A DNA stretch of 25,050 bases from Candidatus Altarchaeales archaeon (lineage in GTDB: Archaea; Altiarchaeota; Altiarchaeia; IMC4; SCGC-AAA252-I15), in NCBI GenBank assembly GCA_014729705.1, contig WJJK01000300.1:1-25050 (forward strand), in the 5' to 3' direction. The translations under genes and the position numbers were made by a program. Below the pieces are notes generated by a model. The model did not search any database, was not told where the DNA came from, and worked only from the letters and a program-made list of their open reading frames with translations. Below are positions 1 through 5,907 of this stretch, in pieces. Each line of letters begins with the position of its first letter. Position 1 is the stretch's first letter.

Positions 1-15
1 CGTCACCACTAACAG
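1..15 (+). promoter_or_regulatory. 38-bp promoter-like element, 3' part only
   Basis: CGTCACC followed by ACTAACAG is the 3' end of an element whose 5' part lies outside the window. The second copy of the repeat (3538-3575) shows the full form. Confidence 0.6.
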
Positions 16-66
16 GACACAGAAACGGATAGGCGGCAGGGGAGAGCGAAAAATACTTCGCTTTTC

Positions 67-104
67 TTTCCACCGATTCGATTCTCGTCCGTCACCACTA
101 TCAG
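67..104 (+). promoter_or_regulatory. 38-bp promoter-like element (class A)
   Basis: TTTCCAC at 67-73, CCGTCACC at 89-96 and TATCAG at 99-104. It is followed by a small hairpin, GGGC-AATCAA-GCCC (107-120), and then the ribosome binding site of the gene at 139. The element's 3' end (CACTATCAG) resembles the CACTATAG core of T7/SP6-type promoters, so transcription may start at its last bases. Confidence 0.65.
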
Positions 105-138
105 AAGGGCAATCAAGCCCATAACAACGGAGGAACGA

Positions 139-423
139 ATGAGCAGAGTAGAGATCAATGTTTGGGGCCGAAGAACTCACCTGTTGAACGAGGCCAGATT
201 TGCTGTTCGCAAGGACGACGAATCACGGCTGGAAGCTGTCCTTCGATCTCTCGAGAGGACGAGCGGGCTCGTTGTTTGCGCTGGTCCAAGCAATGAGGGG
301 ATGGAAATTTCAAACGGAAGGCCAGTTTCGAAACACTATCACGCAATGTTCGGCAGACCCTGCCAACAAGGTGGCGGGTATGTGCCCGAAGTTGAGGCCT
401 GGATTGCCATCAGGAGTAAGTGA
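139..423 (+). CDS. hypothetical protein, 94 aa
   Basis: I do not recognise this protein. The start follows a clear GGAGG (129-133) five bases away. It has no signal peptide, membrane segment or metal motif. The sequence is mixed and slightly basic, with a short hydrophobic stretch (LVVCAG) in the middle and an aromatic C-terminus. It is the only gene between two 38-bp promoter elements, so it is a single-gene transcription unit. The overlapping ORFs in other frames lack ribosome binding sites and were treated as shadows. Role unknown. Confidence 0.75.
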   Translation: MSRVEINVWGRRTHLLNEARFAVRKDDESRLEAVLRSLERTSGLVVCAGPSNEGMEISNGRPVSKHYHAMFGRPCQQGGGYVPEVEAWIAIRSK

Positions 424-463
424 CAGCCGCTTTTAACGGGGGGTGAAATAAAAATCACTTTTC

Positions 464-501
464 TTTCCACGGAATCGGTTCCCGTCCGTCACCGCCATTA
501 G
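464..501 (+). promoter_or_regulatory. 38-bp promoter-like element (class A, variant tail)
   Basis: TTTCCAC at 464-470 and CCGTCACC at 486-493, with the divergent tail GCCATTAG. A GGGC-AATGAA-GCCC hairpin follows at once (503-516). It drives the gene at 545. Confidence 0.65.
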
Positions 502-544
502 AGGGCAATGAAGCCCCACCCACAACGATGAAGGAAAACGAACG

Positions 545-1126
545 ATGACAGACACAAACAAACTGTACACCGGCGATGTCAACTCTCTGGAACACGGCGG
601 CGGCGTCGTTGTGGATCAAGGGTACGGGCCGATCTGGTTCTTCTGGGACTCAGAAGAGGAACGGGAGCAATACCCCGAAGGTCTCGTCACTGAGGACAAA
701 CCATACAGGGTATGGTCCTGTGCAGTCGAGGATAATATCCTGGACTGGTTCGACTGGGTTACTGCTGAAGAGTTGACCGACAACACCGGAAGGACAGTAG
801 AAGAGATCAAGGAAGACTCAACAGGGGGTCTTATGGCTCGAGTCTCCCTGATGGAAACAATCTGCTCGATGCACGGAGCGGATAACCTGGACAGCTACCC
901 GACCAACTACTCACAAGAGGATATGGAGGATCTGCTCGGGATCCCGCAGGGGTTCAAGATCCAGATCCTTCGGGAAACACAGTGGGTGGATGCCCCGGAT
1001 ACCGGGACTCAACCTTTCTACACAGAGGAACAAGTCGAGTGCATCCGGCAGATCCGCTTCCCGGAAGAGTTCAAGGAAGAACAAGAGGGCGGCTCGGTCA
1101 CAACCAGAGTGGTACCGAACGGATGA
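545..1126 (+). CDS. acidic hypothetical protein, 193 aa
   Basis: I do not recognise the family. The protein is strongly acidic and aromatic, with clusters such as WFFWDSEEERE near residue 31 and DWFDWVTAEEL near residue 67, and a Glu-rich C-terminus. It has no membrane segment or metal-binding motif. The start is supported by AAGGA nine bases upstream and by the promoter-like element at 464. A strong terminator follows within 10 bases of the stop, so this is a monocistronic unit. Its composition fits a small soluble phage protein that binds a partner, possibly a DNA mimic or inhibitor, but that is inference from charge only. Confidence 0.8.
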   Translation: MTDTNKLYTGDVNSLEHGGGVVVDQGYGPIWFFWDSEEEREQYPEGLVTEDKPYRVWSCAVEDNILDWFDWVTAEELTDNTGRTVEEIKEDSTGGLMARVSLMETICSMHGADNLDSYPTNYSQEDMEDLLGIPQGFKIQILRETQWVDAPDTGTQPFYTEEQVECIRQIRFPEEFKEEQEGGSVTTRVVPNG

Positions 1127-1130
1127 TCCG

Positions 1131-1152
1131 GGACGACCTTCGGGTCGTTTTT
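1131..1152 (+). terminator. Rho-independent terminator
   Basis: A six-base-pair stem ACGACC/GGTCGT (1133-1138/1143-1148) closed by a TTCG tetraloop and followed by five Ts. It lies immediately after the stop at 1126. Confidence 0.9.
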
Positions 1153-1155
1153 CCT

Positions 1156-1184
1156 GTTCGGAAGTGAACCTGGTCCGGTAGGGG
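1156..1184 (+). repeat. GTTCG-palindrome element
   Basis: GTTCG-GAAG-TGAAC followed by CCTGGTCCGGTAGGGG. It sits four bases beyond the terminator's T-run and is the first of a pair with 1221 (65 bp apart). Confidence 0.8.
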
Positions 1185-1220
1185 GTCATACACAAAAGGG
1201 ACACGGGGCGAAAATAGTTT

Positions 1221-1251
1221 GTTCGGAAGTGAACCTGGTCCGGTTAGGATC
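1221..1251 (+). repeat. GTTCG-palindrome element
   Basis: GTTCG-GAAG-TGAAC, then CCGGTTAGGATC: the full consensus tail. TAGGAT would fit the TAnnnT pattern of a host -10 box. Second of a 65-bp-spaced pair. Confidence 0.8.
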
Positions 1252-1288
1252 TACGCGGCGTCACGGATATAAAAATAAATCGATTTTG

Positions 1289-1326
1289 TTTCCACAGAAT
1301 CCGCTCAGCTCCGTCACCTATATCAG
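1289..1326 (+). promoter_or_regulatory. 38-bp promoter-like element (class B)
   Basis: TTTCCAC at 1289-1295, the class B middle (CAGAATCCGCTCAGCT) and CCGTCACC, then TATATCAG. The leader hairpin GGGC-AATGAA-GCCC follows (1329-1342). It heads the three-gene operon 1363-1976. Confidence 0.65.
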
Positions 1327-1362
1327 AGGGGCAATGAAGCCCGCCCACAAGGAGAACGGACG

Positions 1363-1530
1363 ATGGCCAGGAAGAAGAAATACGAAGCCCCGAAACAGCG
1401 CAACCCGTTTGGGTACGCGATGGCACAGCGTCGCAGCTCCGGTTGCGCCGGCGCGCACAAGTCCCGAAAGGACAAGCGCAAGGGCAATCGGGCGCAGCAG
1501 CGCAAGGCAGCTATCCGGGACCAGTACTAG
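1363..1530 (+). CDS. small highly basic protein, 55 aa
   Basis: This short gene starts with MARKKKYEAPKQRNP and ends with AAIRDQY. Roughly a third of its residues are Lys or Arg, concentrated in the N-terminal RKKK and in HKSRKDKRKGNRAQQRK. The start follows AAGGAG (1349-1354) and a promoter-like element. The composition suggests nucleic-acid binding, and small Lys/Arg-rich proteins with an N-P-(F/V) motif and an HKxRK tail are common in phages. A specific function cannot be assigned. The next gene starts 15 bases downstream. Confidence 0.8.
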   Translation: MARKKKYEAPKQRNPFGYAMAQRRSSGCAGAHKSRKDKRKGNRAQQRKAAIRDQY

Positions 1531-1545
1531 GGGAGGGCAGTAGAT

Positions 1546-1821
1546 ATGTGTGGAGACAAAAGAGTCGAAACGCACCGCTTCACGACCGCTCCCGTAGCCT
1601 ACGACTACGGTGGTACGCGGACAGTGGAATCCTTCATCCTGGAAGGACCAGAGGGGCGGGAAGAGCATTGGCGCAAGGTGGAGATCTTCGCCACCTTGTA
1701 CCAGATCTTCTACCAGTGCAACCGGTACGGCAGTGGATTTTACCCGGTGCGTCTACCGGACGACGATCCCCGCAACGATCCCTGGTACCCGCACAACAGG
1801 AAGCCAGTTCGGAGGATTTAG
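1546..1821 (+). CDS. hypothetical protein, 91 aa
   Basis: Unrecognised. The start follows GGGAGGG (1531-1537). The protein has an aromatic core (VEIFATLYQIFYQCNRYGSGF) and a C-terminus rich in Pro, Asp and Arg (PDDDPRNDPWYPHNRK). It is the second gene of the operon that begins with the basic protein at 1363, and its stop is two bases before the next start, so the two are probably translationally coupled. No membrane or metal motif is seen. Confidence 0.75.
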   Translation: MCGDKRVETHRFTTAPVAYDYGGTRTVESFILEGPEGREEHWRKVEIFATLYQIFYQCNRYGSGFYPVRLPDDDPRNDPWYPHNRKPVRRI

Positions 1822-1823
1822 AA

Positions 1824-1976
1824 ATGGAGAAGATCGAGCAGCATATCAATCGCATGCGTACCGCGCTTCAGTACATCTCGCCGCAGGAGGCTATGAAAGT
1901 CCTTGTGGCGGAGGACGTGAAGCCGGAGATCGCTTACCTGGCCATCAAGGCCGCGCAGCTGGCCAACCGGGGCTAG
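1824..1976 (+). CDS. small helical protein, 50 aa
   Basis: This gene is read MEKIEQHINRMRTALQY..., starting after GGAGG (1811-1815) and two bases past the previous stop. The whole chain is predicted to be helical and alternates charged and hydrophobic residues (QEAMKVLVAEDVKPEIAYLAIKAA is split by one Pro). It is too small for firm family assignment. Two-helix phage proteins of this kind are often regulators or partner-binding factors, but nothing here proves that. Last gene of its operon. Confidence 0.7.
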   Translation: MEKIEQHINRMRTALQYISPQEAMKVLVAEDVKPEIAYLAIKAAQLANRG

Positions 1977-1980
1977 CCGT

Positions 1981-1997
1981 GCCCGGAATTTCCGGGC
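1981..1997 (+). terminator. hairpin after operon, possible terminator
   Basis: GCCCGGA-ATT-TCCGGGC, seven perfect base pairs, directly after the stop at 1976. Only a short, interrupted T-tract follows (aaagttt), so termination strength is doubtful. Confidence 0.5.
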
Positions 1998-2004
1998 AAA
2001 GTTT

Positions 2005-2035
2005 GTTCGGAAGCGAACCTGGTCCGGAAGGGATC
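2005..2035 (+). repeat. GTTCG-palindrome element
   Basis: GTTCG-GAAG-CGAAC, then GGTCCGGAAGGGATC. First of a pair with 2070, again 65 bp apart. Confidence 0.8.
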
Positions 2036-2069
2036 TGAATAAAAAAACCCTCCCCGGACAAAAAAACTT

Positions 2070-2100
2070 GTTCGGAAGCGAACTAGAAACGGTTAGGTAC
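2070..2100 (+). repeat. GTTCG-palindrome element
   Basis: GTTCG-GAAG-CGAAC with a divergent middle (TAGAAA) and the tail CGGTTAGGTAC. Confidence 0.75.
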
Positions 2101-2124
2101 AGACACGAGCCTCACGTATCAGGA

Positions 2125-2143
2125 TTGGACAGAGGTTGTCCAA
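2125..2143. other. inverted repeat upstream of promoter
   Basis: TTGGACA-GAGGT-TGTCCAA, seven base pairs, 18 bp upstream of the element at 2162. Related hairpins (TGGACAG-ATC-CTGTCCA) sit inside the tandem repeats at 3145-3161 and 3230-3246. Confidence 0.6.
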
Positions 2144-2161
2144 AATAAAAATATCACTTTC

Positions 2162-2199
2162 TTTCCACGGATCCGATTCCCGTCCGTCACCACTATCAG
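2162..2199 (+). promoter_or_regulatory. 38-bp promoter-like element (class A)
   Basis: TTTCCAC at 2162-2168, then a palindromic CGGATCCG in the variable part, CCGTCACC and ACTATCAG. A leader hairpin GGGC-AATTCA-GCCC follows (2202-2215). Confidence 0.65.
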
Positions 2200-2232
2200 A
2201 GGGCAATTCAGCCCGTGCAAGGGAGGCTCGCG

Positions 2233-2910
2233 ATGGAACGACTCATTCGAGAGGTTCAGGATTCCCAGTCCACGGACCTCGCAAAACAACTGCTGCGTCA
2301 GGCAATCCGGCGAGGTACCATCGGGCTCGCCTTCGACGTCGCACTCTGCTGCCTGCTGGCCGTTGCTGGGCGGAAGTTCATCAAGACTTTCGCGAAGCAC
2401 GGGCGCTGGGCTCCCATGCTCTCTCCCCTGTGGAAAGGGCGCCGAGTGCTGTGCGTCGTCGGCACCTACGACTACCAGGGATCGATGGACGTCCTGTCCT
2501 TCGAACCCTCCTCCGGTCGTTTCTTCCTGCACGGGTGGTCGTGGGGCTCCTGCTCCATTTGCGACCCGTGGGAGTCGGCCTTTTACGAGACCGACTACTA
2601 CGAAGACGACTCGGAGCCATTCACCGAAGACGACGCCAGGAAACAGGTAGAGGATAGCTCCACGAGCTATACCGCTTCCGAACTGGTGCGCTACGGCAGG
2701 ATGGGGGACAGCCTCGAATGCCAGGCAATCCGGCACCTTTTCGATGGCGCTCCGCCACCGGAAGACGAAGAATTCGGCCGCTGCGTCAAATTCTACGTGA
2801 AGCCGGACAAGCTCGGCTTTCCGAAGCCGCCCAGCGCGGAGGAATACAGAATCCTCGTACACAACACGGAGAACGCTTGCGGCTTCTCCTTCGGGGATCT
2901 GTTGAACTGA
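2233..2910 (+). CDS. hypothetical protein, 225 aa
   Basis: Unrecognised. I start it at the ATG at 2233 because GGGAGG (2221-2226) lies seven bases upstream; the in-frame GTG at 2215 precedes that site. Residues 31-46 are hydrophobic (GLAFDVALCCLLAVAG) and could be a buried helix or a weak membrane segment. Residues about 100-130 are rich in Ser, Cys, Trp and acidic Tyr clusters (GSCSICDPW, then YETDYYEDDSE). The C-terminal third is soluble and mixed. It is monocistronic: promoter element upstream, strong terminator seven bases downstream. Confidence 0.8.
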   Translation: MERLIREVQDSQSTDLAKQLLRQAIRRGTIGLAFDVALCCLLAVAGRKFIKTFAKHGRWAPMLSPLWKGRRVLCVVGTYDYQGSMDVLSFEPSSGRFFLHGWSWGSCSICDPWESAFYETDYYEDDSEPFTEDDARKQVEDSSTSYTASELVRYGRMGDSLECQAIRHLFDGAPPPEDEEFGRCVKFYVKPDKLGFPKPPSAEEYRILVHNTENACGFSFGDLLN

Positions 2911-2916
2911 CCGCCC

Positions 2917-2944
2917 GGAGCCCCACGGCTCCCGACATTTTTTT
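2917..2944 (+). terminator. Rho-independent terminator
   Basis: GGAGCC-CCAC-GGCTCC (2917-2932), then CGACA and seven Ts. It ends the unit starting at 2233. Confidence 0.85.
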
Positions 2945-2955
2945 GATCTTTTCGT

Positions 2956-2986
2956 GTTCGGAAGCGAACCAGCTCCGGTAAGGACC
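2956..2986 (+). repeat. GTTCG-palindrome element
   Basis: GTTCG-GAAG-CGAAC, then GCTCCGGTAAGGACC. First element of the large array 2956-3299. Confidence 0.8.
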
Positions 2987-3041
2987 ACCAAGGCGCCGGG
3001 ACTGGTGGTGGGGGGTTCGGCGGGTGGGGGGTTCCCGGACA

Positions 3042-3072
3042 GATCCTAACCGGCTCCCGTTCACTTCCGAAC
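3042..3072 (-). repeat. GTTCG-palindrome element, inverted
   Basis: On the minus strand it reads GTTCG-GAAG-TGAAC, then GGAGCCGGTTAGGATC. It stands back to back with the + element at 3098, 25 bp apart. The same inverted/direct arrangement recurs at 5093/5148. Confidence 0.8.
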
Positions 3073-3097
3073 ACGAAAAGAAAATAAAAAACATCCC

Positions 3098-3128
3098 GTT
3101 CGGAAACGAACCAAGTCCGGTGAGGAAG
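3098..3128 (+). repeat. GTTCG-palindrome element
   Basis: GTTCG-GAAA-CGAAC with a GNRA-type loop, then AGTCCGGTGAGGAAG. Confidence 0.8.
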
Positions 3129-3197
3129 GGCACCGGCACCGGATTGGACAGATCCTGTCCAGGAAGAAAGTTGCATTTTCTTTGTTCGGAAGCGAAC
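3129..3197 (+). repeat. 69-bp tandem repeat, copy 1
   Basis: Matches 3214-3282 at 67 of 69 positions, with an 85-bp offset. It contains GGCACCGGCACCGG, the hairpin TGGACAG-ATC-CTGTCCA (3145-3161), an AT-rich stretch and the next GTTCG palindrome. The hairpin has no T-run directly after it. Confidence 0.9.
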
Positions 3198-3214
3198 TAA
3201 GTCCGGTAGGGATG
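3184..3214 (+). repeat. GTTCG-palindrome element
   Basis: GTTCG-GAAG-CGAAC, then AAGTCCGGTAGGGATG. It overlaps the end of tandem repeat copy 1. Confidence 0.8.
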
Positions 3215-3282
3215 GCACCGGCACCGGATTGGACAGATCCTGTCCAGGAAGAAAATTGCATTTTCTTTGTTCGGAAACGAAC
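3214..3282 (+). repeat. 69-bp tandem repeat, copy 2
   Basis: Second copy of 3129-3197, differing by g-to-a in the GAAAG stretch and in the palindrome loop. It includes the hairpin at 3230-3246. Confidence 0.9.
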
Positions 3283-3299
3283 CGAGTACCACCATACAG
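3269..3299 (+). repeat. GTTCG-palindrome element, divergent tail
   Basis: GTTCG-GAAA-CGAAC, but the tail is GAGTACCACCATACAG in place of CCGGTTAGGATC. The last element of the second array (5148) has the matching tail AAGCACCACCATGTAAG. Confidence 0.75.
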
Positions 3300-3537
3300 A
3301 GGGTCGATTCCGGTCCCGGCAGGGGAGTTACCCGCCTGGTTTACTCCACTACAGGACCAGGCAACAGAACTACCCGTCCCTGTTAGCCTGCTCCGCGTCC
3401 TGGTAACTCAGGCTCCGGGAGAATTAGGGGAGCCGTTAACTACAGTTACCGGCGCCGCTAGAGCCGACAGTAAGGGTGTCTAGTAAACTATTGTATTTAC
3501 AGTAGTTTACAGCAGCCTAGTAGAAAAGATCATTTTT
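3300..3537. other. gene-free stretch
   Basis: No ORF with a ribosome binding site on either strand. The first part is GC-rich and full of short CTCC/GGAG and CCGG segments. The last 60 bases are AT-rich and contain the inverted repeat 3483-3510. It may be a regulatory or replication-related spacer; nothing specific is proven. Confidence 0.6.
3483..3510. other. inverted repeat with TTTACAGTAGTTT motif
   Basis: GTAAACTA (3483-3490) and TAGTTTAC (3503-3510) are perfectly complementary. The right arm is part of TTTACAGTAGTTTAC (3496-3510), a motif seen again at 5406-5421 and 14873-14889, each time about 10-80 bp upstream of a 38-bp element. Confidence 0.65.
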
Positions 3538-3575
3538 TTTTCACGGATCCGATTCTGGTCCGTCACCACTAACAG
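3538..3575 (+). promoter_or_regulatory. 38-bp promoter-like element (class A, variant)
   Basis: Begins TTTTCAC (one change), then CGGATCCG, CCGTCACC and ACTAACAG. First of two tandem elements before the DUF932 gene. Confidence 0.6.
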
Positions 3576-3664
3576 GACACAGAAACGGATAGGCGGCAGG
3601 GGAGAGCGAAAAATACTTCGCTTTTCTTTCCACCGATTCGATTCTCGTCCGTCACCACTATCAG
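3561..3664. repeat. 104-bp perfect direct repeat, copy 2
   Basis: Identical to 1-104. It spans the end of the element at 3538 and the whole element at 3627. Confidence 0.95.
3627..3664 (+). promoter_or_regulatory. 38-bp promoter-like element (class A)
   Basis: TTTCCAC at 3627-3633, CCGTCACC at 3649-3656 and TATCAG at the end. The leader that follows contains GGCGAG-TCA-CTCGCC (3677-3691), a stable 5'-UTR hairpin 24 bp before the start codon. Confidence 0.65.
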
Positions 3665-3714
3665 GACACACAACACGGCGAGTCACTCGCCACACTCCTC
3701 GGAGGGAGCTACCT

Positions 3715-4902
3715 ATGACCGACAACCAGAACACCACAATCGAGACCACCGAGACCACTCCCGCTCCGCGCTTCGCGGATCTCGAGCTGGACGCCTCGCC
3801 CGTCGTCGACCCCGCGCCCGTCGCGGAGACGCCGGACGTGCGCCCCCCGCTGGAGATTGACGGCGTGCAGGGTGTCTACGACACCCCCGAGTCGGACGTC
3901 GGTCCCACGGGTCCCACGGTGCAGGCGCTCCGCGAAGCCGAGCTGGACTTCCCTGTCAAGCTCGTGCAGCCGGATCTCCCGGGATTCCCGGCGAGTCCGA
4001 ACATCGCGGATCACCGCTTCTGCGCCAGGGCCGACAACGGGTACGTGTTCGGCGTCTCTGTCTCGCCCGGTTACGGGTTCGTCCAGCCTTCGGAGCTGGC
4101 CGCGACCTTCGATGCCGCCCTGCCGGAAGGCGTGGGCGATGTCAAGGTCGAGTCTTCTCTGATGGGTGAGCGGATCTGGTTCACCTGCGACTTGCCCATG
4201 AGCAAGATGCTGGAGATCCACCCCGATATCCAGGCAGTAGCGGACGCACTCCCCCAGTATGGCGAAAGCCACCTGGTGGACGGGCACACCTCGATCACGT
4301 TCCGGCTGCTGGGCCATCACGCCTACGGCGGCAAGGGGAGCCTCGATATCTCGCTGCTCATGGAAGCACTGGTGTGTTCGAACGGCATGCGCGTCCCCGT
4401 CATGGACGGGAATCGCAAGGTGTCGATTCGGCATACCTGCAACTTCGAGCAGCGGGTGTCCATGCTGCAGAAGGCCTTCAGCCTCGCAGGCGGCATGGTC
4501 GAGGCGCTCTCCGGCATGTTCGCGGACATGGCAGGGACGCGGATCACCGCCACGCAGTTCGATCAGTACTGCAAGGCGATGTTCCCGGGAGAGTCGACGC
4601 AGGCGAAGAACAAGCGAAAGGAGCTGGAGAAGGCCTACGTCTCCGCTCCCGGTGCCGCGCCCGGGACGGCGTGGGGCGCTTTGCAGGCAGGGACGTACTA
4701 CGGTACCCACCTGACGCCGGTCCGCGTCGGTGGCCGCTCGCTCTCCCGCTTCACGCTGGACGATCCCGACTCGGTGACCCCGGCGCAGCTGGAAGGCTAC
4801 CAGGGCCAGGCCAGGCTGGAAAGCATGGTCTACGGCCCGGCCGGAGGCTTCACGGAGCGCGCGTTCCAGTACGTCACCACAAACCTGCTCGGTGCCGCGT
4901 GA
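3715..4902 (+). CDS. DUF932 phage/plasmid-like protein, 395 aa
   Basis: This is the clearest family match: a DUF932 (TIGR03299 'phage/plasmid-like') protein. The first 70 residues are a Pro/Glu/Thr-rich low-complexity tail. From about residue 75 the conserved domain follows, with HRFCARADNGYVFGVSVSPGY, then ERIWFTCDLP, a SITFRLLGHHAYGGKGSL segment, the ALVCSNGMRVP block (residue about 220), ISIRHTC-like KVSIRHTCNFEQR, and an AWGALQAGTYYGTH segment near the end. Family length is usually 250-400 aa. Biochemical role is not established; DUF932 genes are widespread in phages and plasmids, often near anti-restriction genes. The start follows GGAGGGAG. It has two tandem promoters and its own terminator, and its codon use is more GC-rich than its neighbours, suggesting strong expression or separate origin. 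Confidence 0.9.
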   Translation: MTDNQNTTIETTETTPAPRFADLELDASPVVDPAPVAETPDVRPPLEIDGVQGVYDTPESDVGPTGPTVQALREAELDFPVKLVQPDLPGFPASPNIADHRFCARADNGYVFGVSVSPGYGFVQPSELAATFDAALPEGVGDVKVESSLMGERIWFTCDLPMSKMLEIHPDIQAVADALPQYGESHLVDGHTSITFRLLGHHAYGGKGSLDISLLMEALVCSNGMRVPVMDGNRKVSIRHTCNFEQRVSMLQKAFSLAGGMVEALSGMFADMAGTRITATQFDQYCKAMFPGESTQAKNKRKELEKAYVSAPGAAPGTAWGALQAGTYYGTHLTPVRVGGRSLSRFTLDDPDSVTPAQLEGYQGQARLESMVYGPAGGFTERAFQYVTTNLLGAA

Positions 4903-4961
4903 GCGGCTCCCCCGGCTCCGGCCGGAGCACTACAACTGAATAACCCGAGCGCTTTACTTTA

Positions 4962-4995
4962 GCCCCCTGGCCTCCTGCCGGGGGGCAATTTTTTT
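4962..4995 (+). terminator. Rho-independent terminator
   Basis: GCCCCC (4962-4967) pairs with GGGGGC (4981-4986), followed by AA and seven Ts. It ends the DUF932 unit. Confidence 0.85.
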
Positions 4996-5016
4996 CGTTT
5001 CGGGGGCGTTTTATTT

Positions 5017-5047
5017 ATTCGGAAGCGAACCAGGCCCGGTAAGAGAA
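5017..5047 (+). repeat. GTTCG-palindrome element
   Basis: ATTCG-GAAG-CGAAC, then AGGCCCGGTAAGAGAAG. First of the array 5017-5178, which repeats the +/-/+ order of 2956-3128. Confidence 0.75.
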
Positions 5048-5092
5048 GGCGCCAGGAAAGGTCCCCCCGCCGGATAAGCCTAACCAGACTGT

Positions 5093-5123
5093 GATCCTAA
5101 CCGGCTCCGGTTCGCTTCCGAAC
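5093..5123 (-). repeat. GTTCG-palindrome element, inverted
   Basis: On the minus strand: GTTCG-GAAG-CGAAC, then GGAGCCGGTTAGGATC. It and its A-rich flank (CACGAAAAGAAAAT) closely match 3042-3085. Confidence 0.8.
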
Positions 5124-5147
5124 ACGAAAAGAAAATGAAAATAATCT

Positions 5148-5178
5148 GTTCGGAAACGAACCAAGCACCACCATGTAA
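5148..5178 (+). repeat. GTTCG-palindrome element, divergent tail
   Basis: GTTCG-GAAA-CGAAC with the ACCACCAT tail otherwise seen only at 3269-3299. It lies 131 bp from 5017, twice the usual spacing. Confidence 0.75.
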
Positions 5179-5431
5179 GAGGCCTCGTTTATGCCTTCCC
5201 TGCTAGGGAATCGCCCTACTTGGCTACCCATGTTGCTAGCACCATTCTGGAGTCGGTTAGGGAATCCTGGGACCAAGAATAATTTTTTCCACCGATTCGA
5301 CAAAACTTTTATTTTTTCCGGATCGCCTTTTCGAATAAACGGTTCCTATTATTCTCTAACAGCTCGATATTACAGTAGATAATCCAGGGCCCATATCTAC
5401 TTATATTTTACAGTAGTTTTTCTTAATTTTC
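5179..5431. other. gene-free stretch with decayed promoter and TACAGTAG motifs
   Basis: No supported gene. It holds a truncated 38-bp element (5286-5300, TTTCCACCGATTCGA, then unrelated sequence) and two TACAGTAG motifs: ATTACAGTAGATAA (5369-5382) and TTTTACAGTAGTTTTT (5406-5421). The sequence becomes very AT-rich toward the promoter at 5432. Confidence 0.65.
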
Positions 5432-5469
5432 TTTCCACGGATCTGATTCTGGTCCGTCACCACTATCAG
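5432..5469 (+). promoter_or_regulatory. 38-bp promoter-like element (class A)
   Basis: TTTCCAC at 5432-5438, CCGTCACC at 5454-5461 and ACTATCAG at the end. It heads the four-gene operon 5498-6439. Confidence 0.65.
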
Positions 5470-5497
5470 GACACGACCCCAACACAGGAGAAACAAG

Positions 5498-5710
5498 ATG
5501 GACGAAGACAAAGTGAAGGTAGAGGCCTTCGGGCATCGGATCACATTTGCTCCGGGCCTCGGACCCTGCGGAATGGAGTGGTTCGTAGAGGGGGGCACCC
5601 TTGGAACCGAGGCCCTTCTGGGGGGAGGTTTCCTGATTCTCAGTACAGGAATCGAAGTATTCCTGTCGGAGGCCCGAAGAGATCGCAATGAGAAAAGGGG
5701 GTGGGAATGA
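5498..5710 (+). CDS. hypothetical protein, 70 aa
   Basis: Unrecognised. The start follows CAGGAG. The middle is Gly-rich and hydrophobic (TEALLGGGFLILSTGIEVFL, residues about 37-56). This could be a single membrane helix, though the Thr, Glu and Gly content makes a beta-hairpin equally possible. The C-terminus is charged (RRDRNEKRGWE). The stop overlaps the next start as ATGA. First gene of its operon. Confidence 0.7.
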   Translation: MDEDKVKVEAFGHRITFAPGLGPCGMEWFVEGGTLGTEALLGGGFLILSTGIEVFLSEARRDRNEKRGWE

Positions 5711-5907
5711 GCTTCCAACTACTTGCCCATATGCCCCGAAAAGAAGCCCTTTACCCGGGTGATTATCTCATCACGGGAACCAACGGATCAGGGTGGTCCT
5801 TGATCTACAAGCATCCCATGTGGGGGGATCAATACATAGCCGAGTGCAAAACCAAACGGGAAGCAGAAGAGGAAGCCCTGAAACACGCATTACGGGACAT
5901 GAACTAA
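5707..5907 (+). CDS. hypothetical protein, 66 aa
   Basis: Unrecognised. I chose the ATG at 5707, which overlaps the previous stop as ATGA and has GGGGGTGGG upstream; an in-frame GTG at 5701 is an alternative. The middle reads like a small beta-sheet domain (YPGDYLITGTNGSGWSLIYKH). It is followed by a helical tail with KTKREAEEEALKHALRDMN, a pattern seen in small 'sheet plus KxxAExxA helix' phage proteins. The stop TAA overlaps the next ATG by one base. Confidence 0.7.
   Translation: MSFQLLAHMPRKEALYPGDYLITGTNGSGWSLIYKHPMWGDQYIAECKTKREAEEEALKHALRDMN

Larger units (their letters stand above)
1..104. repeat. 104-bp perfect direct repeat, copy 1
   Basis: Positions 1-104 are identical, base for base, to 3561-3664. 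The match stops at 105 (a versus g). It may extend upstream of the window, because position 1 is already inside the repeat. It carries the end of one 38-bp promoter-like element, a 51-bp spacer and a second complete element. The downstream leaders then differ, so the gene at 139 and the DUF932 gene at 3715 share the same tandem-promoter cassette. Confidence 0.95.

Noticed and set aside
2119..2991. Long minus-strand ORF (290 codons) opposite the gene at 2233
   Set aside because: It is antisense to a gene with promoter, ribosome site and terminator, has no ribosome site of its own, and crosses the promoter and repeat elements.
3182..3483. Two overlapping ORFs in the repeat array
   Set aside because: They translate repeat elements, and their ends depend on the palindromes.
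3709..4710. Long minus-strand ORF (333 codons) opposite the DUF932 gene
   Set aside because: A mirror frame produced by GC-rich codon bias; the + strand protein matches a known family.
5191..5382. 63-codon + ORF in the gap after DUF932
   Set aside because: It runs through a truncated promoter element and AT-rich spacer; composition is not coding-like.
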